A stretch of 64,000 bases of DNA from positions 3,162,001-3,226,000 of the forward strand of contig NZ_CP050855.1 in assembly GCF_000821185.2 (NCBI RefSeq), read 5' to 3'. Origin of the DNA: Serratia symbiotica. Its GTDB lineage: Bacteria > Pseudomonadota > Gammaproteobacteria > Enterobacterales > Enterobacteriaceae. How positions within the stretch are numbered: the first letter of the stretch is position 1; each line of letters starts with the position of its first letter. Under the pieces are notes generated by a model. The model searched no databases. It was not told where the DNA came from and saw nothing but the letters and a program-made list of their open reading frames with translations. Below, one piece after another: positions 35,013-47,454 of the stretch. The translations under genes and the position numbers were made by a program.

Positions 35013-35300
35013 TCTGGAACTGCTGCCGCAGTTGCATGATATTCAAGTCAATCATCTGAGCATCGAAAGCCGTGCACTGGATAACTAGGCGGCGACATGC
35101 GCACCAAACTGAACGGCATCAGCATTGCCCAGCAATCGATCTGGAGGTGGACGAACCGCTGCATCTGACGGTGTTGGACGTTAGCCACAAACCTTCGCTA
35201 CTGGCACTGCCAAGCAAGCAAACCACCGCCAGACCATAGGCGATACTGGATGAAATGGAGGCATTGTCCAGCGTGTTGTTTTTGGATAAACTTTTTTTAC
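35013..35300 (+). pseudogene. ravA: ravA C-terminal remnant
   Basis: The plus strand reads LHDIQVNHLSIESRALDN, a stop, then MRTKLNGISIAQQ in another frame, then DLEVDEPLHLTVLDVS and SLLALPS. These follow the order and residues of the C-terminal LARA region of RavA (KLHDMEVVHISFERSAL, RGKLNGIGFAQ, LEVDSAQHLVVRDVS, STLALPG). RavA is a MoxR-type AAA+ ATPase that works with ViaA on the inducible lysine decarboxylase and respiratory complexes. Strand and position between rbs and asnC fit E. coli synteny. The ATPase part, and neighbours kup, viaA and asnA, are gone. Confidence 0.85.
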
Positions 35301-35343
35301 TGCCGTATATCTTACAATTCTGTCTCTGTTGCAGCGATTAAGA

Positions 35344-35454
35344 GTCTATCCCAGTAGGCGTAGTTTGGACACAGACAACACGCAACAACCTGAGCGTACA
35401 GGAAATCCGTGAGGATGGCGAGCACAGCCCAGGTGCAAAAATGAGATAGGATCT
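35344..35454. repeat. Intergenic inverted-arm repeat (family CTATCCCA-TAGGC)
   Basis: About 110 bases beginning AGTCTATCCCAGTAGGCG and ending GAGATAGGATCT. The copy at 58126-58221 is homologous in inverse orientation, including the inner blocks GTGAGGAT and CCAGG.GCAAAA. The arms are roughly complementary. Confidence 0.65.
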
Positions 35455-35569
35455 AAGCAACAGAACGGCACCACAATTCAATATCCATCAATCTATATTG
35501 CCATTTCACTTTCAATCGTTCATTTTTGTCGGTTGATGGTTTAGTAGTCATTAATTAATGGGGAAACAA

Positions 35570-36031
35570 ATGGCGGAAATTTATCAGATAGATGATCTTG
35601 ATCGCGGTATCCTCAACGCCCTGATGGACAATGCGCGCACGCCCTATGCCGAACTGGCTAAGAACTTTGCCGTTAGCCCCGGCACCATTCATGTGCGGGT
35701 GGAGAAGATGAAACAGGCCGGGATCATCACCGGCACACGAGTGGACGTGAACCCCAAACGGCTGGGTTACGACGTTTGCTGCTTTATCGGCATTATATTG
35801 AAGAGCGCTAAGGACTATCCTTCGGCACTGAAAAAGCTCGAAAGCCTGGAGGAAGTGGTGGAAGCATATTACACCACCGGCCACTACAGCGTATTCATCA
35901 AAGTCATGTGCCGATCGATAGACACACTTCAACAGGTACTTATCAACAAGATCCAGACCATTGATGAGATCCAGTCTACTGAAACGCTGATCTCGTTGCA
36001 GAACCCCATCACACGTACCATTACACCCTAA
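35570..36031 (+). CDS. asnC: Lrp/AsnC-family regulator AsnC
   Basis: 153 residues from the ATG at 35570 (MAEIYQIDDLDRGILNALM), which has GGGG about nine bases upstream; an in-frame ATG at 35558 adds four residues. The N-terminal HTH is TPYAELAKNFAVSPGTIHVRV and the C-terminal RAM domain contains VVEAYYTTGHYSVFIKV. AsnC activates asnA and autoregulates, with asparagine as effector, and also affects mioC-mnmG. The divergent asnA target is missing from the window, so its best-known regulon member is lost here. Confidence 0.94.
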   Translation: MAEIYQIDDLDRGILNALMDNARTPYAELAKNFAVSPGTIHVRVEKMKQAGIITGTRVDVNPKRLGYDVCCFIGIILKSAKDYPSALKKLESLEEVVEAYYTTGHYSVFIKVMCRSIDTLQQVLINKIQTIDEIQSTETLISLQNPITRTITP

Positions 36032-36053
36032 GTGCTCAATTATTATACCCGTA

Positions 36054-36062
36054 TTATCCACA
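36054..36062 (+). promoter_or_regulatory. DnaA box in the mioC promoter region
   Basis: TTATCCACA, a perfect DnaA box, 63 bases before mioC. E. coli also has a DnaA box here that represses mioC transcription towards oriC. Confidence 0.8.
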
Positions 36063-36124
36063 GGTAGATCCCAGTCATTTCACAACGTACAATGCGGCCA
36101 CTTTTAAAAAGGGGGGGATCATTC

Positions 36125-36565
36125 ATGGCAGACATTACTCTAATCAGTGGTAGTACGCTTGGCAGTGCCGAATACGTTGCTGAACATTTGGCCGAGAAGT
36201 TGGAAAAAGCGGGTTTTTCTACTGAGACCTTGCACGGCCCAGAGCTAGATGAATTGCCCCTGTTTGGCCGCTGGCTGGTGGTTTCTTCCACCCACGGTGC
36301 CGGGGAACTGCCGAATAACTTACAGCCACTATTAGAACAGATCGCTAACCAGCAGCCGGATCTTTCTAACATGCAGTTTGGCGCAGTCGGCTTAGGCAGC
36401 TCTGAATACGATATCTTTTGTGGGGCGATCAAACAGATCGACAATATTCTGATCGCCAGAGGGGCAACAAGGATCGGCAGCCGATTTGAGATCGACGTGA
36501 CTGAACACGAAATCCCAGAAGATCCAGCAGAGGAATGGGTAAAAAACTGGATTAATTTACTCTAA
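36125..36565 (+). CDS. mioC: Flavodoxin-like protein MioC
   Basis: 146 residues from the ATG at 36125 (MADITLISGSTLGSAEYVAE) after a GGGGGGATC ribosome site. The FMN-binding loop is SGSTLGSAEYV near residue 7, and SSTHGAGELPNNLQP and GLGSSEYDIF complete the flavodoxin pattern. MioC has been linked to biotin synthase activity. Transcription runs into oriC, as in E. coli. The protein is intact. Confidence 0.95.
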   Translation: MADITLISGSTLGSAEYVAEHLAEKLEKAGFSTETLHGPELDELPLFGRWLVVSSTHGAGELPNNLQPLLEQIANQQPDLSNMQFGAVGLGSSEYDIFCGAIKQIDNILIARGATRIGSRFEIDVTEHEIPEDPAEEWVKNWINLL

Positions 36566-36574
36566 TCTGCTCAA

Positions 36575-36880
36575 ATAGCATGCAAATAATTGTGGATAAA
36601 TAAGCTTAAAAGCAGGGTAAAAGCAGTAGTTATCCCAATAACAACCGTATATTTCTTAATTGGCTGTGCATAACATGCTATTTAGATCCCAGCTTATCTT
36701 TGACAGGATCACTGATCATCCACAGTTAATGATCCCTTTTAATTTACTGATATAAAAAAGGAATAATCACTTACCCACAGAAGATCACGATCCTAATAAG
36801 AAATATAATAAAAGATCTTTAAATAAAAAGATCTTCTTTTAATTACCGACGATCCTGGGCACTTGGTCAATCGTCTAAAC
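36575..36880 (-). other. oriC: Chromosomal replication origin oriC
   Basis: The mioC-mnmG gap has the E. coli oriC layout read on the minus strand. An AT-rich unwinding region with GATCTTTTTATTT-type 13-mers lies at 36800-36846. A DnaA R1-like box TTACCCACA (one mismatch) is at 36771-36779 and a TCATCCACA variant at 36717. TGTGCATAA (R2-like) is at 36665-36673, TTATCCCAA at 36630 and a perfect TGTGGATAA (R4) at 36591-36599. Many GATC sites for Dam/SeqA are spread through it. Blocks such as GGGATCATTAACTGTGGATGA follow E. coli around the IHF region. The origin appears functional. Confidence 0.92.
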
Positions 36881-36943
36881 TTGAGTAGAATCTCCCACCT
36901 CAGGGCAAACACGATCTTTCGCAATACACCGAGGTGCAGTTAC

Positions 36944-38833
36944 ATGTTTTATCCCGATCAATTTGACGTCATCATCATCGGTGGTGGTCATGCAGGTACC
37001 GAAGCCGCCATGGCTGCGGCACGCATGGGACGTCAAACTCTATTACTGACACACAACATCGATACGCTGGGGCAAATGTCCTGTAACCCTGCGATTGGCG
37101 GTATTGGTAAAGGGCATTTGGTGAAGGAAATTGACGCACTCGGCGGATTGATGGCTACTGCGATCGATCATGCTGGTATTCAGTTTAGGATACTAAACGC
37201 GAGTAAAGGTCCAGCAGTACGAGCTACCCGCGCTCAGGCTGATCGTGTGTTGTACCGTCAGGCCATACGCACTGCGTTAGAGAACCAGCCTAACTTAATG
37301 ATCTTCCAACAACCGGTCGACGATCTTATCGTGGAAAACGATCATGCTGTGGGTGCAGTGACCCAGATGGGGTTGAAATTCCGTGCCAAAGCGGTAGTGC
37401 TGACTGTAGGCACCTTCCTTGACGGTAAGATCCATATCGGCTTGAAGAATTATAGAGGCGGGCGCGCTGGAGATCCTCCGGCGATCTCGTTGTCACAACG
37501 CCTGCGGGAACTGCCACTACGTGTCAATCGGCTAAAAACTGGCACACCGCCGCGTATTGATGCACGTACTATCAACTTCAGCGTCTTAATGCCACAGCAG
37601 GGTGATACGCCGGTGCCGGTATTCTCGTTTATGGGTAACGCCAGCCAGCATCCAGAGCAGAGGACGTGCTACATCACTCATACCAATGAAAAAACCCATG
37701 AGGTGATCCGCAACAATCTCGATCGCAGCCCGATGTACTCCGGGATTATCGAAGGGATTGGCCCACGTTACTGCCCGTCGATTGAAGACAAAGTGATGCG
37801 CTTCGCCGATCGTAACACACACCAGATTTTCCTTGAGCCGGAAGGTTTAACCAGCAATGAGATTTATCCAAACGGTATTTCCACCAGCCTGCCATTTGAC
37901 GTGCAGATGCAGATAGTCCGTTCGATGGAAGGGATGCAGAATGCCCGCATCGTTCGCCCAGGCTATGCTATCGAGTACGATTTCTTTGATCCCCGTGATC
38001 TAAAACCAACATTGGAGAGCAAATTTATCCAGGGGCTGTTTTTCGCAGGCCAGATCAACGGCACTACTGGTTATGAAGAAGCCGCAGCTCAAGGGTTGTT
38101 GGCCGGTCTCAACGCTGGACGCTACGCCAATCAAGATGAAGGTTGGGCACCGCGCCGCGATCAGTCCTACCTTGGTGTACTGGTGGACGATCTCAGCACT
38201 CTGGGTACCAAAGAACCCTACCGCATGTTCACATCACGCGCCGAATATCGCCTTATGCTGCGCGAAGATAACGCCGATTTGCGCCTAACCGAGAAAGGCC
38301 GCGACTTGGGCCTAGTGGATGATGTGCGCTGGGCACGCTACTGCGAGAAGCTGGAACACATTGAACAGGAACGTCAGCGTCTGCGTGACATCTGGATGCA
38401 TCCGCATGCCGAGAATGTTGAGCAGGTCAACCTGTTGCTGAAGACACCCTTATCACGTGAAGCTAACGGCGAAGAACTGTTGCGTCGTCCTGAAATGGAT
38501 TACTCGTTGCTGACTAGTGTGGCTGCTTTTTCGCCAGCGCTGGAGGATACCCAGGCTGCCGAGCAAGTTGAGATCCAGGTCAAATACCAAGGCTATATCG
38601 CTCGTCAGCAGGAAGAGATCGAGAAACAACAGCGCAATGAAAATACTGTTCTGCCATTAGATCTCGATTACTGTCAAGTGATCGGCCTGTCAAACGAAGT
38701 GATCGCCAAGCTAAATGATCACAAACCGAACTCCATTGGCCAAGCTTCGCGTATCTCTGGGATCACCCCAGCGGCGATATCAATTTTGCTGATTTGGTTA
38801 AAGAAACAAGGGTTACTGCGTCGAAGCGCATAA
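36944..38833 (+). CDS. mnmG: tRNA uridine-5-carboxymethylaminomethyl modification enzyme MnmG (GidA)
   Basis: 629 residues from the ATG at 36944 ([20 protein letters not shown]), with GAGG 10 bases upstream; an in-frame ATG at 36863 would extend into oriC and is unlikely. The FAD-binding [13 protein letters not shown] is at residue 10. GidA marks are [21 protein letters not shown] and [17 protein letters not shown]. With MnmE it forms cmnm5U34 in several tRNAs. It is the first gene of an mnmG-rsmG unit next to oriC. Confidence 0.97.
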   Translation: MFYPDQFDVIIIGGGHAGTEAAMAAARMGRQTLLLTHNIDTLGQMSCNPAIGGIGKGHLVKEIDALGGLMATAIDHAGIQFRILNASKGPAVRATRAQADRVLYRQAIRTALENQPNLMIFQQPVDDLIVENDHAVGAVTQMGLKFRAKAVVLTVGTFLDGKIHIGLKNYRGGRAGDPPAISLSQRLRELPLRVNRLKTGTPPRIDARTINFSVLMPQQGDTPVPVFSFMGNASQHPEQRTCYITHTNEKTHEVIRNNLDRSPMYSGIIEGIGPRYCPSIEDKVMRFADRNTHQIFLEPEGLTSNEIYPNGISTSLPFDVQMQIVRSMEGMQNARIVRPGYAIEYDFFDPRDLKPTLESKFIQGLFFAGQINGTTGYEEAAAQGLLAGLNAGRYANQDEGWAPRRDQSYLGVLVDDLSTLGTKEPYRMFTSRAEYRLMLREDNADLRLTEKGRDLGLVDDVRWARYCEKLEHIEQERQRLRDIWMHPHAENVEQVNLLLKTPLSREANGEELLRRPEMDYSLLTSVAAFSPALEDTQAAEQVEIQVKYQGYIARQQEEIEKQQRNENTVLPLDLDYCQVIGLSNEVIAKLNDHKPNSIGQASRISGITPAAISILLIWLKKQGLLRRSA

Positions 38834-38979
38834 AATTCGTATTTGAATGGCCGTTTGTTTATTAGACGAGCAAGCGACCACTGACATTATTCCTAATTCC
38901 TAGCCAGAATTATCATTGTCGTTTCGTCATGCCAAACTCAGAGTCGCTGGCAGTTCAACGACAATCAGAGGTAAACGTC

Positions 38980-39600
38980 GTGCAAAAAAAGTTAGACTCG
39001 TTGCTTTCAGCAGCAGGCATTGAACTGCCCGAACAGCAAAAACAGCAGTTATTGGGCTACATTGTCATGCTGGAAAAATGGAACAAAGCCTATAACCTCA
39101 CTTCGGTGCGCGATGCGCAGCAAATGCTGGTGCGCCATATCCTCGACAGCATCGTTGTCAACGCGCATCTGCAAGGTTCACGCTTTATCGATGTAGGCAC
39201 TGGCCCTGGCCTTCCGGGTATTCCATTGGCGATTGTTCGCCCGGACGCGCATTTCACGTTACTGGACAGTCTGGGTAAGCGTGTGCGCTTCCTGCGTCAG
39301 GTACAGCATGAGCTAGGGCTGCACAATATTGAGCCGGTGCACAGCCGCGTTGAGGAATTCATGGCTGAACCGCCGTTCGACGGCGTCATCAGCCGTGCTT
39401 TCGCCTCGCTTCAAGACATGCTGTCTTGGTGCCATCACCTTCCGGTCAAAGGGCGAGGGCGTTTCTACGCACTGAAAGGTGTGTATCCAGATGCAGAACT
39501 GGCGCAGTTGCTGGACGGCATCAACCTTGAATCCGTAGTGCGGTTGCAGGTACCTGAACTGGTTGGCGTTCGCCATTTAGTTATTCTTAAGGCAAACTGA
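38980..39600 (+). CDS. rsmG: 16S rRNA (guanine527-N7)-methyltransferase RsmG (GidB)
   Basis: 206 residues from the GTG at 38980 ([13 protein letters not shown]), placed by comparison with the E. coli start and an AGAGG nine bases before it. An ATG at 38929 would add 17 residues. The SAM site is [18 protein letters not shown], and [20 protein letters not shown] is the family N-terminal block. It methylates G527 of 16S rRNA. A stem with seven T residues follows at 39649. Confidence 0.95.
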   Translation: MQKKLDSLLSAAGIELPEQQKQQLLGYIVMLEKWNKAYNLTSVRDAQQMLVRHILDSIVVNAHLQGSRFIDVGTGPGLPGIPLAIVRPDAHFTLLDSLGKRVRFLRQVQHELGLHNIEPVHSRVEEFMAEPPFDGVISRAFASLQDMLSWCHHLPVKGRGRFYALKGVYPDAELAQLLDGINLESVVRLQVPELVGVRHLVILKAN

Positions 39601-39648
39601 TGTTTCTTTTGATCAAACCAGCGGAATTAAGAATCTAAAGGCCAAAAT

Positions 39649-39682
39649 AAGCCTGAAATAGGTCAGATAATAGGCTTTTTTT
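39649..39682 (+). terminator. Rho-independent terminator of mnmG-rsmG
   Basis: AAGCCT / AGGCTT arms followed by a run of seven T residues, 49 bases after the rsmG stop. Confidence 0.75.
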
Positions 39683-40114
39683 AGTTATTTTACTTTTTCT
39701 TAACACTAAAAAGGGAATAATTAGCTATAATAAACTCATTTCTATGATAATAGTCATGCTAGTAATTGTATGAGAAATATTCCGCCTTGCTATTATGGCA
39801 ATTTTCTGTAGGGATATTATTTTGCTGGTTGTCAATAAAAATGTTTTTATTGAGTATAGGGTTTTTTTAAAATGGCTAATTTACAATGTTTTGATTTATA
39901 TTATTTTTACCGATTAAATCGTTAAAATCTGTTTAATTAACCACCAGATATAAAGTCAGAAAATGGCATTATTGTGATCGGTTTCTCATTTCATAGTTCA
40001 ATGTAGGAATGGTCAGATAAACAAATGAACCCTATTATTCCGCCCATTTTTTTGTGAAAATAGCCTGAAATAGCAGTAGGGTAAATAATTGTTCGCTTTT
40101 TCTCTACATATCTA
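39683..40114. other. AT-rich region upstream of the atp operon
   Basis: 432 bases with many A and T runs and no credible frame on either strand. I see nothing else assignable in it. Confidence 0.5.
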
Positions 40115-40142
40115 TTGAATTCGTGTGTGTCCGCCGTATAAT
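40115..40142 (+). promoter_or_regulatory. atp operon promoter
   Basis: TTGAAT at 40115-40120, 16-base spacer, TATAAT at 40137-40142, placed 79 bases before atpI. It is the best sigma-70 match in this gap. Confidence 0.7.
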
Positions 40143-40220
40143 TTGCACGTTTTTTGCTGCTTGACTCAGAACAATAAAAAAAGTTGTATACGTCACTTAG
40201 CTACGGAGAGAACAAACCTC

Positions 40221-40604
40221 ATGTCTGTGTCCGTTTACAGCGGGAAAATCGCACTCAAACTGCTGTTTTTTCAGTTGATGACGTTTGTTCTGATCAGTAC
40301 TGTTTTCTTGCTGAAAAGCCTGGAATGGAGCGTTTCGGCACTGGTTGGTGGCCTTGCTGCCTGGTTACCGAGCGTAATGTTTATGCTGTTTGCCTTGTGC
40401 CATCAGGTGCAGATGCCGCTGTCTGGTCGGGTTGCTTGGTCATTCGCCATCGGTGAGGGGCTAAAGGTCGCAAGCACTATCATTTTTTTGATCGTGACGC
40501 TTGGGGTGTTCAAGGTGGCGTTTATACCGCTTGGCTTGGCCTATTTAGCGGTGTTAGTGGTGCAGATAGTGGCACCTGCCATGATTAACAGTTACCGAAC
40601 TTAA
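40221..40604 (+). CDS. atpI: ATP synthase accessory protein AtpI
   Basis: 127 residues from the ATG at 40221 (MSVSVYSGKIALKLL) with GGAGAG 11-16 bases upstream; a longer frame from 40125 would start in the promoter. Four hydrophobic segments are visible. The family block GGLAAWLPSVMFMLFALCHQ and GRVAWSFAIGEGLK are present. AtpI helps assembly of the c-ring and possibly Mg2+ supply. It is the first gene of the atp operon. Confidence 0.93.
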   Translation: MSVSVYSGKIALKLLFFQLMTFVLISTVFLLKSLEWSVSALVGGLAAWLPSVMFMLFALCHQVQMPLSGRVAWSFAIGEGLKVASTIIFLIVTLGVFKVAFIPLGLAYLAVLVVQIVAPAMINSYRT

Positions 40605-40608
40605 CTAA

Positions 40609-41406
<798 letters not shown>

Positions 41407-41437
41407 TTTTTTAAAACACTTGCACTTTTTTAACTGA

Positions 41438-41698
<261 letters not shown>

Positions 41699-41751
41699 AG
41701 GCGTTATCTACACTGAAACCACACTATTAACTTTTAAAGAGGCATTGTGCT

Positions 41752-42222
41752 GTGAATCTTAACGCAACAATCCTCGGCCAGGCCATTGCGTTTGTTCTGT
41801 TTGTTTGGTTCTGTATGAAGTATGTGTGGCCGCCGATTATGGCCGCCATTGAGAAGCGTCAGAAAGAAATTGCTGATGGTCTCGCTTCAGCAGAGCGTGC
41901 GAAAAAAGATCTGGACTTAGCGCAAGCCAATGCGGCTGATCATCTGAAAACTGCTAAAGCAGAAGCTCAGGCGCTTATTGAGCAAGCAAACAAACGCAAA
42001 GCTCAGATCATGGATGAAGCAAAAGCCGAAGCTGAGCAGGAACGTAACAAAATTGTGGCGCAAGCTCAGGCTGAAATTGAAGCCGAATGTAAGCGCGCTC
42101 GTGAAGAGTTGCGTAAGCAAGTCGCAATGCTGGCAATCGCTGGTGCCGAGAAGATCATCGAACGTTCCGTGGATGAAGCTGCTAATAGCGACATCGTTGA
42201 TAAACTGGTCGCTGAACTGTAA
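41752..42222 (+). CDS. atpF: F0F1 ATP synthase subunit b
   Basis: 156 residues from a GTG start ([20 protein letters not shown]), also GTG in E. coli, with AGAGG at 41738. One N-terminal membrane helix is followed by a long charged, Ala/Glu/Lys-rich coiled coil, the peripheral stalk. Same length as the E. coli subunit. Confidence 0.96.
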   Translation: MNLNATILGQAIAFVLFVWFCMKYVWPPIMAAIEKRQKEIADGLASAERAKKDLDLAQANAADHLKTAKAEAQALIEQANKRKAQIMDEAKAEAEQERNKIVAQAQAEIEAECKRAREELRKQVAMLAIAGAEKIIERSVDEAANSDIVDKLVAEL

Positions 42223-42236
42223 GGAGGGAGGGGCTG

Positions 42237-42770
42237 ATGTCTGAATTTGTCACTGTAGCTCGCCCCTACGCCAAAGCAGCTTTCGACTTTGCCGTTGAGC
42301 ACCAAAGCGTAGAGCGCTGGCAGGAAATGCTGGCATTTGCGGCGGTTGTCACTCGTAATGAACAGATTTCTGAACTGCTGTCTGGCGCGGTTGCACCGGA
42401 AACACTGTCCAAGATGTTCATTGCTATTTGTGGTGACCAACTCGACGAATATGGCCAGAACTTTATCCATATAATGGCCGAAAATGGACGTTTACTGGTT
42501 CTTCCTGCAGTGTTGCAGCAGTTCATCGAACTGCGCGCCTCGCTAGAATCTACTGTCGAAGTGGATGTGCTCTCTGCGAGTGCACTGAGCAACGAACAGC
42601 AGGCTAAAATTGTCGCTGCGATGGAAAAACGTCTATCACGCAAAGTTAAGCTGAATTGCAAAATTGATAAGTCTGTACTGGCTGGCATTATTGTCCGTGC
42701 TGGAGATATGGTGATTGATGGTAGCGTACGCGGCCGTCTTGAACGCCTGACAGACGTCTTGCAGTCTTAA
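42237..42770 (+). CDS. atpH: F0F1 ATP synthase subunit delta
   Basis: 177 residues, same as E. coli. It starts [20 protein letters not shown] and contains [15 protein letters not shown] and the C-terminal [19 protein letters not shown]. It joins the peripheral stalk to the alpha-beta hexamer. It follows atpF after 14 bases with AAGGAGGGAGG as ribosome site. Confidence 0.96.
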   Translation: MSEFVTVARPYAKAAFDFAVEHQSVERWQEMLAFAAVVTRNEQISELLSGAVAPETLSKMFIAICGDQLDEYGQNFIHIMAENGRLLVLPAVLQQFIELRASLESTVEVDVLSASALSNEQQAKIVAAMEKRLSRKVKLNCKIDKSVLAGIIVRAGDMVIDGSVRGRLERLTDVLQS

Positions 42771-42782
42771 GGGGACTGGAGC

Positions 42783-44324
42783 ATGCAACTGAATTCCACC
42801 GAAATCAGCGAACTGATCAAGCAACGCATTGCTCAGTTCAATGTAGTGAGCGAAGCTCACAATGAAGGTACTATCGTTTCCGTCAGCGACGGGATCATCC
42901 GCGTACAGGGTCTGGCCGAAGTTATGCAGGGCGAAATGATCGCACTGCCAGGTAACCGTTACGCAATAGCATTGAACCTGGAGCGTGACTCCGTCGGTGC
43001 CGTGGTTATGGGACCGTATGCGGATCTGGCCGAAGGTATGAAGGTAAAATGCACTGGCCGTATTTTGGAGGTTCCGGTTGGCCGTGGCCTGCTGGGCCGC
43101 GTTGTTAACACCTTGGGCGTACCTATTGACGGTAAAGGACCGGTTGAAAACGACGGCTTTTCACCGGTTGAAGCCATCGCCCCTGGCGTTATTGAGCGTC
43201 AATCCGTTGATCAGCCGGTTCAGACTGGCTACAAATCTGTCGATGCCATGATCCCCGTTGGCCGTGGCCAGCGTGAACTGGTGATCGGTGACCGCCAGAC
43301 CGGTAAAACTGCATTGGTGGTCGATACGATCATCAATCAACGTGACTCCGGTATCAAATGTGTTTACGTGGCTATCGGTCAGAAAGCGTCCACCATCGCT
43401 AACGTGGTGCGCAAACTGGAAGATCACGGCGCACTGGCCAACACTATCGTTGTGGTTGCTACCGCGTCTGAATCTGCTGCACTGCAATATCTGGCACCCT
43501 ATGCTGGTTGCGCGATGGGTGAATATTTCCGTGATCGTGGTGAAGATGCGCTGATCGTATACGATGATTTGTCCAAACAGGCCGTTGCTTACCGTCAGAT
43601 ATCCCTGTTGCTTCGTCGCCCACCAGGTCGTGAAGCTTACCCAGGCGATGTATTCTATCTCCACTCCCGTTTGCTGGAGCGTGCTGCACGCGTTAACGCC
43701 GAATATGTTGAAGCCTTCACGAAAGGTGCAGTCAAAGGCAAAACCGGTTCACTGACCGCTTTACCGATCATCGAAACTCAGGCGGGTGACGTTTCCGCAT
43801 TTGTTCCAACCAACGTAATTTCGATCACCGATGGTCAGATATTCCTAGAATCCAACCTATTTAACTCCGGCATTCGTCCAGCAGTCAACCCAGGTATATC
43901 GGTATCCCGTGTGGGTGGCGCAGCACAGACCAAGATAATGAAAAAGCTGTCCGGGGGTATCCGTACTGCTTTGGCACAGTATCGTGAATTGGCAGCGTTC
44001 TCACAGTTTGCTTCCGATCTGGATGATGCAACTCGCAAACAACTGAGCCACGGCCAGAAAGTGACCGAACTGCTCAAACAGAAACAGTATGCGCCGATGT
44101 CGGTTGCACAACAGTCTCTGGTGCTGTTTGCCGCAGAACGTGGCTACCTAAACGACGTTGAAGTCGCGAAGGTTGTGAGCTTTGAAGCCGCGTTGGTTGC
44201 TTATGCTGACTGCGAGTACGCTGAACTGCTGGAGCACATCAACCAAACTGGCAACTTTAATGATGAGATCGAGGGCAAGCTGAAAGGCATCCTCGATACC
44301 TTCAAGAAAACCCAGTTCTGGTAA
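42783..44324 (+). CDS. atpA: F0F1 ATP synthase subunit alpha
   Basis: 513 residues. The P-loop is [11 protein letters not shown] near residue 170. [40 protein letters not shown] and the arginine-finger region [10 protein letters not shown] are intact. It carries the non-catalytic nucleotide sites of F1. It begins 12 bases after atpH. Same length as E. coli. Confidence 0.98.
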   Translation: MQLNSTEISELIKQRIAQFNVVSEAHNEGTIVSVSDGIIRVQGLAEVMQGEMIALPGNRYAIALNLERDSVGAVVMGPYADLAEGMKVKCTGRILEVPVGRGLLGRVVNTLGVPIDGKGPVENDGFSPVEAIAPGVIERQSVDQPVQTGYKSVDAMIPVGRGQRELVIGDRQTGKTALVVDTIINQRDSGIKCVYVAIGQKASTIANVVRKLEDHGALANTIVVVATASESAALQYLAPYAGCAMGEYFRDRGEDALIVYDDLSKQAVAYRQISLLLRRPPGREAYPGDVFYLHSRLLERAARVNAEYVEAFTKGAVKGKTGSLTALPIIETQAGDVSAFVPTNVISITDGQIFLESNLFNSGIRPAVNPGISVSRVGGAAQTKIMKKLSGGIRTALAQYRELAAFSQFASDLDDATRKQLSHGQKVTELLKQKQYAPMSVAQQSLVLFAAERGYLNDVEVAKVVSFEAALVAYADCEYAELLEHINQTGNFNDEIEGKLKGILDTFKKTQFW

Positions 44325-44383
44325 CGTCGAACGGTCTTGCTGTTGAAAGACAGCAGGCCGTCTGGTAGTGAGGAGAAGCAGAT

Positions 44384-45247
44384 ATGGCCAGCGCAAAAGA
44401 GATACGTAGTAAGATCGGGAGCGTGAAAAACACGCAAAAGATCACTAAAGCGATGGAAATGGTCGCCGCCTCCAAAATGCGTAAATCGCAGGAACGCATG
44501 GCGGCCAGCCGTCCTTATGCAGAGACCATACGCAAAGTGATTGGTCACCTTGCATTAGGGAATCTGGAGTACCAGCACCCATACCTGAATGAGCGTGACG
44601 TTAAGCGCGTCGGATATTTGGTGGTGTCTACTGACCGAGGTCTCTGTGGCGGCTTGAACATCAACCTGTTCAAAAAGCTGCTGATGGAGATGAAAGGCTG
44701 GTCTGAAAAAGGCGTTGAAACCGATTTGGCGCTGATTGGCTCTAAAGCGGCCTCTTTTTTTGGTTCCGTGGGCGGCAACACCGTTGCCCAAGTCACCGGT
44801 ATGGGGGATAAACCTTCCCTGTTGGATCTTATTGGGCCGGTAAAAGTGATGCTACAAGCCTATGACGCAGGTCGTTTGGACAAGCTGTATATTGTCAGCA
44901 ACAAATTTGTTAATACGATGTCCCAAGAGCCGCAAGTCGTTCAGTTGTTACCGTTACCGCCTGCCGATGATGAAGAACTGAAAAAAACACCTTGGGATTA
45001 CCTGTATGAACCTGATCCAAAAGTGCTGCTTGACACCTTGCTGCGCCGTTATGTGGAATCGCAGGTTTATCAGGGCGTCGTGGAAAACCTGGCTAGCGAG
45101 CAGGCTGCACGAATGGTCGCAATGAAAGCTGCCACTGATAACGGCGGCAGCCTGATCAAAGAGCTGCAGTTGGTATACAACAAGGCTCGTCAGGCCAGCA
45201 TCACTCAGGAACTCACCGAGATCGTTTCGGGAGCCTCCGCGGTTTAA
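44384..45247 (+). CDS. atpG: F0F1 ATP synthase subunit gamma
   Basis: 287 residues starting [20 protein letters not shown]. The central-stalk N-terminal helix contains [15 protein letters not shown]; the C-terminal helix contains [14 protein letters not shown], the most conserved block. It rotates within the alpha-beta hexamer. Same length as the E. coli subunit. Confidence 0.97.
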   Translation: MASAKEIRSKIGSVKNTQKITKAMEMVAASKMRKSQERMAASRPYAETIRKVIGHLALGNLEYQHPYLNERDVKRVGYLVVSTDRGLCGGLNINLFKKLLMEMKGWSEKGVETDLALIGSKAASFFGSVGGNTVAQVTGMGDKPSLLDLIGPVKVMLQAYDAGRLDKLYIVSNKFVNTMSQEPQVVQLLPLPPADDEELKKTPWDYLYEPDPKVLLDTLLRRYVESQVYQGVVENLASEQAARMVAMKAATDNGGSLIKELQLVYNKARQASITQELTEIVSGASAV

Positions 45248-45264
45248 CCAGGTTATTACCCTAG

Positions 45265-46728
<1,464 letters not shown>

Positions 46729-46748
46729 CGCCTTGAGAGGAGGGTGAT

Positions 46749-47168
46749 ATGGCTATGACTTACCATCTGGATGTCGTCAGCGCGGAAAAACAGATGTTTT
46801 CCGGCTTGGTGCAAAAGATTCAGGTGACAGGCAGTGAAGGTGAACTAGGTATTTTCCCTGGCCATGCGCCGCTGCTGACTGCCATCAAACCTGGCATGGT
46901 GCATATTGTTAACCAACACGGTGAAGAAGAGTTTATTTACCTATCAGGTGGTATACTTGAGGTACAGCCGCGTGTGGTTACCGTGTTAGCTGACACGGCT
47001 ATCCGTGGAACTGACCTAGACGAAGCGAGATCGCTAGAGGCTAAGTATAAAGCTGAAGAGCACATTCGCAACTCTCACGGTGACGTAGACTATGCTCAGG
47101 CATCCGCTGAACTGGCGAAAGCGATCGCAAAACTGCGTGTTATCGAGTTAACCAGAAAAGCAATGTAA
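46749..47168 (+). CDS. atpC: F0F1 ATP synthase subunit epsilon
   Basis: 139 residues, as in E. coli. The N-terminal beta-sandwich contains [19 protein letters not shown] and [20 protein letters not shown]; the C-terminal helices contain [20 protein letters not shown]. It inhibits ATP hydrolysis and completes the central stalk. It is the last atp gene. Confidence 0.97.
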   Translation: MAMTYHLDVVSAEKQMFSGLVQKIQVTGSEGELGIFPGHAPLLTAIKPGMVHIVNQHGEEEFIYLSGGILEVQPRVVTVLADTAIRGTDLDEARSLEAKYKAEEHIRNSHGDVDYAQASAELAKAIAKLRVIELTRKAM

Positions 47169-47205
47169 TTTTCGGGGCGTAATATGCACCCAAACTTAAG
47201 AAAGC

Positions 47206-47233
47206 AAGCGACCTATTCGGGTCGCTTTTTTTT
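47206..47233 (+). terminator. Rho-independent terminator of the atp operon
   Basis: AAGCGACC / GGGTCGCTT stem with a short loop followed by eight T residues, 38 bases after atpC. Confidence 0.92.
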
Positions 47234-47454
47234 GCTTTAAAATAACCATTTCAGACCGGCTATTATTGTGGTGTATGACCCTTTATATCGGTAAGAATAT
47301 GATCGATGATCGGCAGTAATTTCACCGCCGCGCAAAATGGGTAGCGCTTGTGATAAGCCAATGCCTGTGTCCGATTCGTGTAAAGAAATATGTAGTAATC
47401 TCGTCACTAAACGGTTTTACTTTTGCCTATCAAAATAGATTTATCAGGTTACTT

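Noticed and set aside
36863..36943. Extended N-terminus of MnmG
   Set aside because: It would lie within oriC; the family start MFYPDQFD with a ribosome site is at 36944.
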